The translations under genes were made by a program, and so were the position numbers. Shown piece by piece: positions 56,682-64,000 of a stretch of DNA of 64,000 nucleotides (position 1 is its first letter; every line of letters starts with the position of its first letter). Source of the DNA: Gnetum montanum (lineage: Eukaryota > Streptophyta > Gnetopsida > Gnetales > Gnetaceae); NCBI GenBank assembly GCA_015680685.1, contig MNCI01011846.1, positions 479,347 to 543,346 of the forward strand, written 5' to 3'. The notes beneath the pieces are model-generated. The model did not search any database. It was not told where the DNA came from and saw only the letters and a program-made list of their open reading frames with translations.

Positions 56682-57460
56682 NNNNNNNNNNNNNNNNNNN
56701 NNNNNNNNNNNNNNNNNNNNNNNNNNNNNNNNNNNNNNNNNNNNNNNNNNNNNNNNNNNNNNNNNNNNNNNNNNNNNNNNNNNNNNNNNNNNNNNNNNNN
56801 NNNNNNNNNNNNNNNNNNNNNNNNNNNNNNNNNNNNNNNNNNNNNNNNNNNNNNNNNNNNNNNNNNNNNNNNNNNNNNNNNNNNNNNNNNNNNNNNNNNN
56901 NNNNNNNNNNNNNNNNNNNNNNNNNNNNNNNNNNNNNNNNNNNNNNNNNNNNNNNNNNNNNNNNNNNNNNNNNNNNNNNNNNNNNNNNNNNNNNNNNNNN
57001 NNNNNNNNNNNNNNNNNNNNNNNNNNNNNNNNNNNNNNNNNNNNNNNNNNNNNNNNNNNNNNNNNNNNNNNNNNNNNNNNNNNNNNNNNNNNNNNNNNNN
57101 NNNNNNNNNNNNNNNNNNNNNNNNNNNNNNNNNNNNNNNNNNNNNNNNNNNNNNNNNNNNNNNNNNNNNNNNNNNNNNNNNNNNNNNNNNNNNNNNNNNN
57201 NNNNNNNNNNNNNNNNNNNNNNNNNNNNNNNNNNNNNNNNNNNNNNNNNNNNNNNNNNNNNNNNNNNNNNNNNNNNNNNNNNNNNNNNNNNNNNNNNNNN
57301 NNNNNNNNNNNNNNNNNNNNNNNNNNNNNNNNNNNNNNNNNNNNNNNNNNNNNNNNNNNNNNNNNNNNNNNNNNNNNNNNNNNNNNNNNNNNNNNNNNNN
57401 NNNNNNNNNNNNNNNNNNNNNNNNNNNNNNNNNNNNNNNNNNNNNNNNNNNNNNNNNNNN
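56682..57460. other. Assembly gap (779 N)
   Basis: Undetermined bases between chromovirus J and element T; the reading frame across it is an artefact. Confidence 1.
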
Positions 57461-58204
57461 ACAAAGAGGTAGAGTATTTGGAAAGGAATTTTTAAATTGC
57501 CAATTTCAAAGGATACTAACTATATTGAGTAACAGAGACACTTGAAAATACTAAGTAGATCTCCTAAAGCCATGTGAGAGAAATACCAATTAATCAAAAT
57601 GTCAATATCTTTCTTTTTAGGGGTATACTTTTATTTATAAGCCAAAAATGCCTCGTAGAGCATGTAGGAATAATGCATCGAGACTCAAAGAATCTTCTAT
57701 ATAGGAGAATTAACATGTAGATTAGTTGATATAATAATTGATGTTGAACATCAAATGCAGGATTGACATCAAATATTAGAAATCCTACTGGCATTTAAAC
57801 ATTAAACAACTAGTATGCTTTAAAAGAAAAAATTGACATTGATGTTAAAAGTGAGATTGATGCTGAATGTCAAAAGTCAAGAATAGAATTAATGCTAGAG
57901 CTGAGGTTAGATGTCAAAATTAGGAGTTATAGAAGAAGAGTTAGAATGACATTGCTAATGATACGAAATGTTACTTTTGGCAAGTTGAAGATAGAGATCT
58001 AAAAACTATGTTATAAATGATGTAGGATGTCAAATCTAGACTACTAAAGATGGGTTTTATGTTAAAAATACATATAACATACCCAAGACTCTAAAATATA
58101 TAGAAAAAAATCAAAGTGAGCACAAAATTATCTCCTATTGATGGATACTACTGAAAAGCTAAAGAATAATTTATTATCTAAATCTGAACATCAATTGTGA
58201 AGAT
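57461..58204 (-). other. 3' region of element T
   Basis: Non-coding, with repeated GATGTTGAATGTCAAA-like words. TTGATGTT/AACATCAA is a perfect 8-bp inverted repeat at 57738-57754. A 66-codon frame (57594-57794) shows no known motif. Confidence 0.45.
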
Positions 58205-58905
58205 CATTATGGAGAGATGGGATATGGAGCTCAACTAGTAAGATTTCCTCAGAACCATAAGTTAGAAAGTATGGAGTATGACCAATAGCTATACAAAAAT
58301 ATGTATAATATACCCAAAGGACATAGGGTAGCCATATGTGCTAATTGCATTGGGCTTTATTGACCATGGTGTGGAGAAAGTAGATGAAATTATTTTTAGT
58401 AGAAATAGTCTAATCATTAGACTAAGGATAGTTTGGTGATGAAAAATACTAAGTGATATGGTACATGAAATAAAAAATAGCTACGTTCTTACTTTTGAAC
58501 AAAGGTCCATTATTAGTTGGAACTTTGAGAGGTATGTTAGAGAGGGTTATTATGTTGTCAAGGATGAAATTGAAGATGAAGTAAGATTTCATGTAACACA
58601 AATGAATAACTTGTATCTACTTAGTGAAGAATTTTGTAGTAGGTAGAAAAAATTGGTACTAGTAGATGAATGAGGGATAATAGCACTAATAAGGTCTAAA
58701 CTCCATTTTTGAAAGGACCATGTGATCTAAGACATGTTAATCTCTAGTGAAGGAACATAGATAAGAAAAGCATGCCTTTGGTAGGTATCACATGTTTTGA
58801 CTAGATGGTAAGCATCTTTGGCTAAGGTTGATCACTAATAGCCTAAAGAAATAACATAAGAAACTAGGGGATGTGAACCTCAGTATTGACTAGAAACTCC
58901 TAAGT
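58205..58905 (-). pseudogene. Integrase of element T
   Basis: The reading shows LAKDAYHLVKTCDTYQRHA (zinc site, second Cys changed to Tyr), WSFQKWSLDLIS (first Asp kept), NNGP where DNGS/T is expected, then LPYVLWVYYT, IGHTPYFLTYGSEEILLVEL and IPSL. The last run is characteristic of Tat/Ogre integrases. A plus-strand 62-codon frame here is antisense. Confidence 0.78.
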
Positions 58906-59415
58906 GAACTTGACCAAGGACTATCTTAGACTTTTCAAGGCTAAGACAACATAGAAGAGTGACCATAGAAGAAACTCAAAAAAGGATATCAGGATTTACT
59001 AATTGAAAATTCTAACTACATTTTCACAAAGCATCATTTTAAGTGGGCATGAGATGATTAGAAGTTTTCCTAGTAGCAAGATAATGAAAAAGATTAGTGT
59101 ATTTCTGATTATCAGCATTCATGTTAATAGAACTTATCAATGCATTAGGAGATTTTGTGATAGGTGTCAATAAAATATATTAAATAGGTTAATCTTTTAC
59201 AGTAGAGGGATCACCATGAATAGTGAAGGTTGTTAAGACATCTATCAACATAATTTTATAATTTTGGATGTGGCCCAAAGTATAAGTAGAAAAAGAATGA
59301 ATAAATTCCATATCCATTTATAGATAATGAACTAATTGGTAGCCTTGCAATCATAGTCACCATTAGCTTAATTTATGATGACCTAAGAGTCAACATAAAT
59401 AGTAACAAATTTGAC

Positions 59416-59697
59416 CTAATTTTGTAAAGCTAGTAAGAGATCTTGTATTAGAATCTCATATTCAAATATGTTATTGGTGTAAGGAAAATCAAGCTTGTAA
59501 GATTGATAGAGAACTTTCTTAGTAGAAAGGATAAAGACATAAGCTACACTAGATCTGAAGGAAGTGTATGATCGATCAAAGTAAAGGATAATGTCTAAAT
59601 CCTTAGCATCAATGTGTAAGTTGTAAAAAACATTAGTTGTCTCAGAGGAAGATGTAAGATAAGCTATGATGTGACATTTAATTAAGTATTGAGACAA
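59416..59697 (-). pseudogene. Archaeal-type RNase H of element T, open
   Basis: 93 open codons: DLDIILYFDRSYTSFRSSVAY (first catalytic Asp in YFDxS), LDFPYTNNIFEYEILIQDLL (Glu of the TNNxxEYE motif kept). This second RNase H is known from Tat/Ogre elements. It is the best preserved piece of T, though its start is not defined. Confidence 0.8.
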
Positions 59698-59829
59698 AAA
59701 ACAAAGATCAAACTCAATGAGAAAGGTTTTTCAATGAGCTAAGTGATGGTTGTTAAAAGGATTGTTAGTAATGACTTTAAGGATGTTATCTTTACATATA
59801 ACAAAGATCTTAACATTTAGAAGATATTA

Positions 59830-61290
59830 TATTCAATTTTTAAGGGTGAAAACAAAACTTAGGTTATTCTTTTCAATGTCAAAGTACCTAGTCTCATAGT
59901 CTAAGAAAGGATAAGATATGCCACCTTTGAGAGAGCATGAAAAATATGGAATGATTGGATTTGGAAAGGTAAAGGTAGAAAGGTTGATAAAATTGTGGAG
60001 GATGAAGGACAAGAAGAGTGATTAAGGCTTCTTTGATGGAATCAAAGGCATTTTTGCACTCTTTTCATAGACAAAGAAAGTGGATTTATGAAGAAAATGG
60101 ATTAAATGATGAATATTATTAATGAGATTGAAAACAGAGTAGAAAATTCATTAAAGAAAACCTTGTAGGATACACATATCTCAAATATTTCTAGGTGGTG
60201 CAAGATCTATAATAGCTTTAACCTTATTAGGATTAACAATTGTATCATCTTGAGAAATGAGATAACCTAACATATTACTTGTGAGGACCTTAAAAATGCA
60301 TTTATTGGGGTTAAAACATAGGTTAAACTTGTCACAAAAAGTTAAAACTTATTTTAATTTAGATGCATGACTAATTGCTAGGGTATATTTGATGGTCAAA
60401 TTTTCAATGTAATCTTTACCTATTTTAAATATCATTGAAGATAAAAAGTCATAGTTCATTGATAAGTAGGTTTAGCATTCTTGAGTCTAAAGGAAATTTT
60501 AGTATAGCAAAATTTTCTCCAAGGGGTCATGAAAGTGGGATATTACTAGTGTTCTAGATTATTTAGATTTAATTATAATCAAAATACCCATCCATTAAGG
60601 ATATAAGAGCATGATGAGTTGTAGAGTTGATGAGATAATAAATATTAGGTAAGGAAAATTCATACTTGAGAGTGAATTTATTAAGGTCTTAGAATTTAAT
60701 GCATATATGAATATCATCATTCTTCTTGAGAACTACAACCATGTTAGAAATCCAATTAGATTAGTCAATGGGACAAATGAATCCAACATTGTAGAGCTTA
60801 GTTATCTCTTCTTTTATGGTAAGAGTTATAGCATGATAAATTTTCCTAACCTTTTACTTGACAAGTTTGGAACCTTCTTTCAAGATGATGTTATGTTAAA
60901 CTAGCTTTGGGTCTAGACTTGGCATGTCATTGTAGCCCCAAGAAAAAGTAATTGAATGGTTTTGCAAGATTGCTAGGATAGACTCTTGAAGGTCTTGGGA
61001 AAGGAGAGCACTAAGTTGAAGAATTTTTTGTTCATCCATATGACTTAGTACTGGTACCTTAATTAGTTGATCGTTGGTTAGAAGAGGCTCTTAATTAAGA
61101 AAAGAGAGGTTCAAATGATGTAAGAGTTCATCCTCTTTAATATATAAAGTGGAAATTAAAGAAGCTAAATTTCCCTTAAATTAAGAAAAGAGAGATTTAG
61201 AGTCCTATGTATTTGGCTTGTTGGATGGCTCATGATTAAAGGTTGGAGTAGAGAATTTGGATAGATAACCATGTTCACCTAAACCAAAAT
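59830..61290 (-). pseudogene. RT and first RNase H of element T
   Basis: Pre-RT: LSHMDEQKILQLSALLSQDL, then FSWGYNDMPSLDP (60915-60960). RT: TIKEEITKLYNVGFICPID, SNWISNMVVVLKKNDDIHIC, SLMDGYFDYN, TAG, I, TAG. Thumb and connection: FNPNKCIFKVLTSNMLGYLI and a PPR motif (about 60200-60330). The catalytic box is not readable. The RNase H part is heavily decayed. Confidence 0.75.
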
Positions 61291-62240
61291 CAAGAAGGTA
61301 GATTTTTCATCTTAAAGAGAAGATGTTAAACTTAAGACTAAACAATCTTAAAAGTTTGTAGATGTTAAAATTCCAAAAACATGTGTTATTTCTAAGTTAT
61401 AAAAGTAATGTAAGAAGGAAATTTAGGCACCAAAGATTTTATTTGCATTAGTAGAACTTGAGAATTGATGCACAATCAAAGTGAAAGAGACAACAGAGTA
61501 AGAAATAAGATAGCACCATGGCAAGTGGTAGTAGCAATAGGTAGAGAACTAGGGGTGGGTTTAGGTGTAACAAGGAATTACCTTAACTATACATACTTCA
61601 TTCTAAAACTTAGATGTAACTTATCTCAATCCTAGTTAGGAATTTTTGTAATGTTTTACTATTCCTTTAATGTTTCCATAATAAATTTTGAAGTTTTGAA
61701 TGATCTTGCTAGCTAAATGTGAAGCCAAGTTTAAATTTAACATTGTCTAGTAGTTTAATGAAAACTTAAGCCGAGAATTAGGTTTTTTAATTTAATATTG
61801 TTATGGGAATCATTAACCCTTTAGTGTAACCTCAGTTTCTGAGGGTTTTAAAGGATTTCTAGATTTGTAGCTAGAAATCACATGCATGCATTAATTTTTA
61901 GCTTATTTAAGTGATATGTAGAAGATATGTTAAGTATCTAGGATTGTTTTTTTAGAGTTATTAGTTAGATAAAGTGAAATATTAAATTTTTTATGTCACT
62001 ACTATAGTGCATTGAACAAAAATGCCAAGGCAAGAAATCTTGCTATCTTGTGTTATGCATTAGATAGTACTAGTAGAAATATATGGAAATAAATGTTTAA
62101 ATGAGAAAACCTATAATCATTCTTAAAAATTCTAGGAAAACATGATTTTTGAATTTTTCTCCATGAAGAAAACAAGCATGATGAACATGACTTGAGATTT
62201 TGATGAGAAGGTTCACTCGCCAAACATAAAAGTTTTAGAA
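61291..62240. other. Unassigned stretch upstream of element T pol
   Basis: Protease and gag of T would be expected here on the minus strand, but I could not read convincing motifs. Confidence 0.35.
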
Positions 62241-62600
62241 GAAATGATGTACTACGTCAAAGTGCATTTAAATGGAAAATGTTAGAGTTTAAAAGAAAGT
62301 AGATTTAAATATTGTAGTGTTCTTGTCAATGTAGGAAAAATGTAAAATGATGTTCTACATCAAAGTTCATTAACATAGAATGTATAAATTATATACATCT
62401 TTATCAAAGACCTATAACATCTTACTTCAAATTATCTTTTGATGCAAAGCATGAAAGTTTGGTTGCTATGTTTGTATCACATAAAAAATATGTAAGAAAG
62501 AATTTTAATATACAGATGTTTTCCCCAAACACCTAAGTGCTATAAGAGTATAAAATAATGTCCTACATAAAAGTTGCATTTTAATCTAGAACATTGAAAT
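62241..62600. repeat. Three diverged copies of a short dispersed motif
   Basis: aaatgatgtactacgtcaaa (62242), aaatgatgttctacatcaaa (62345) and aaataatgtcctacataaaa (62552), each followed by a cattnaa-like block and gaa(a/c)at. Spacing is irregular (about 100 and 205 bp). Confidence 0.6.
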
Positions 62601-62615
62601 TAGGACTAAGTCTCA

Positions 62616-64000
62616 ATGCATCACATAGAAAACTTGAAAAAGTTTTTACATGAGAATAGCATAGCCAAAAGAAGTTTTGATGTTAAGATAAATATTTTTG
62701 ATGCTAAAACTATTATCTATTTTAGGGATGTAACATTACCTAGGCTCCTTGTGATTAAGCCTATGTACTTCTTCCTAGTAGATAAAAGAAACATCCTAAA
62801 ATACAAGTGTAGAAAATCTAGTCCAATTATTACAAAACCACTTTTTAATGATTACATGCTTATGCCACCAAGACTTTAGGAATGAAGGGGAGCTATAGAA
62901 TTTTTAAAGTTCTGCATAACCTATTTACATGTGGTGATCTAAAATATGCTAAATGAGGAAGTGGTTTTGCAAACTTTAGAGGTAATCCTACCGAGATTCT
63001 CTATTGAGCTCATAAAGATAATCTTTGAACTAAGATTAGATATTGAAGAATTATCCAAGGATGTCTTGGTTTACAAAAAACTCTTGGAAAAGCTATGGGA
63101 GTGCATATTTTATCAACAGTTCAGTGTCGACAGTACATTACTCTTGGAAACTTAGACTTCCATGGAAATATTCAATCCACTAGGCTCTTAAAGTGTTGTA
63201 GAGAGGTGAGTTAGATGTTTAAATGTTTATCAAAGTGAGTCTTTATGTTTTTTTGAAATAAATAAATTCAAGGTTATTATACAGGTTCAATGATTTGGAT
63301 GTATAGAGTTTTGATCATTTAGCATTCCTATAGAACTTGTTGTGAGATCTCGTCCAACGTTGAAACTAGAGACCTTAAGTGATGTTCCATTTTGATATGC
63401 AATATAAGGGGTTGGGACTACATATGTTTCAGAATGAGTACAATAATTGAGGATGGCTTTAGCCACTATGGAATAATGTTGATGGAGATAATGTGAAGTG
63501 GCCAAAGGGGTCAAGAATCATCCTAAGGCCAAAGAGTAAGTAGGAGTTAATTTTTGTATAATTTTTGCTATCTTTGAAGTTAGAAGATGATAATGTTAAT
63601 TAGAAAAATGATGGTAAGATATGCTTACTTGAAGCTCAAATAAGCATCGACAATGCTAAGTTTATTGATATCACTAGAGTAGTAGAGGACTTTGATGTAG
63701 GGTCTATTAGTGAAGCACAAAGTGCTCAAAAATGGTTGTTTAAAGAAGGAGTTAGATATTTTAGAAAGTTCAATAGGAAAATAATTTTATGTGCTTTAGG
63801 CTTATAGCATCCCTATACTAATGTGGCAATGTGTGTAGAATTAATAAATATTTATTTAGTAGAAAAAGTAGTTTTTATGGTGCATGTATACTAGAAGAAA
63901 GTTTGGATCACTTGATACTTGGCTACACTAAGATATTGGTTAGGATTTCTAGAGAGAGGAATAAAGATTGATAGTTCCAAGCTTGATTTAGTAGAACTAG
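62616..64000 (+). pseudogene. Unrecognised plus-strand reading frame Y, runs off right edge
   Basis: I do not recognise this protein. 62616-63155 is one frame with few stops (SFDVKINIFDAKTIIYFRDV, LEVILPRFSIELIKIIFEL). A frame change region 63160-63530 follows. From about 63540 to the window end one frame stays coherent with TAG stops only (KICLLEAQISIDNAKFID, VVEDFDVGSISEAQSAQKW, ERGIKIDSSKLDLVE). Length and coherence argue for a real coding relic, TE or host. A minus-strand 75-codon frame (63287-63514) competes in the middle. Confidence 0.4.

Larger units (their letters stand above)
57461..61290 (-). mobile_element. Tat/Ogre-like element T (pol and 3' part)
   Basis: On the minus strand: pre-RT and RT (60150-61290), RNase H (59830-60149), a second, archaeal-type RNase H (59416-59697), integrase (58205-58905), and a 3' region running into the gap. 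The extra RNase H between RT-RNase H and integrase is the mark of Tat/Ogre elements. LTRs are not identified. All parts are broken by stops. Confidence 0.78.

Noticed and set aside
56631-57464. 277-codon frame
   Set aside because: It consists almost entirely of undetermined bases of the assembly gap.
58458-58646. 62-codon plus-strand frame
   Set aside because: Antisense of the integrase of element T, which shows family motifs on the minus strand.
63536-63583. Candidate 48-bp intron (GTAAGT..TTAG) in reading frame Y
   Set aside because: Too short for a typical plant intron, and the reading through it stays in frame with only stops at likely Gln codons.

Overview
This is plant nuclear DNA, AT-rich and made almost wholly of old, broken transposable elements. 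The evidence is plant-type Ty3/gypsy lineages (Athila-like, chromovirus, Tat/Ogre-like), a Ty1/copia element with an initiator-Met primer site, a LINE tail, and stop codons that look like decay of methylated cytosines. The density and age of the elements fit a large-genome seed plant, possibly a gymnosperm, but the sequence does not prove that. I found no intact host gene, no rRNA or tRNA gene and no CRISPR array.

Layout. 1-6632: the 5' part of a minus-strand Athila-like element (A), running off the left edge (integrase, RNase H, RT, protease, gag, PBS, 5' LTR). 6638-12106: sparse DNA with an LTR-like repeat (K1), an unrecognised minus-strand gene relic with candidate small introns (X), a tRNA-like SINE head, and one minisatellite unit. 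12107-44387: a plus-strand chromovirus (H) whose two LTRs, PBS, gag/protease and RNase H/integrase are separated by about 27 kb of later insertions. RT of H is missing. The inserted block is B (minus, Athila-like, 3' half), D (minus, Tat-like 5' half) and E (plus, Athila-like). E is itself split inside its RT by C (minus, internally deleted Athila-like) with a perfect 5-bp target duplication.

44388-47309: a 44-bp minisatellite, a LINE tail, a gypsy gag/protease scrap and a second K repeat. 47310-52797: a minus-strand Ty1/copia element. 52798-56681: a minus-strand chromovirus 3' end (J) with a 381-bp tandem duplication, then a 779-base gap. 57461-61290: a minus-strand Tat/Ogre-like pol (T) with an extra archaeal-type RNase H domain. 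62616-64000: an unrecognised plus-strand reading frame (Y).

The most interesting content is in E. Between its integrase and 3' LTR are about 2.85 kb of decayed coding sequence that sister copies B and C lack: an envelope-like region, then a long predicted coiled-coil protein ending in a proline-rich tail. Just upstream is a promoter-like module (inverted repeat plus TATA) built like the element's own LTR promoter. The intron-bearing relic X is the second priority.
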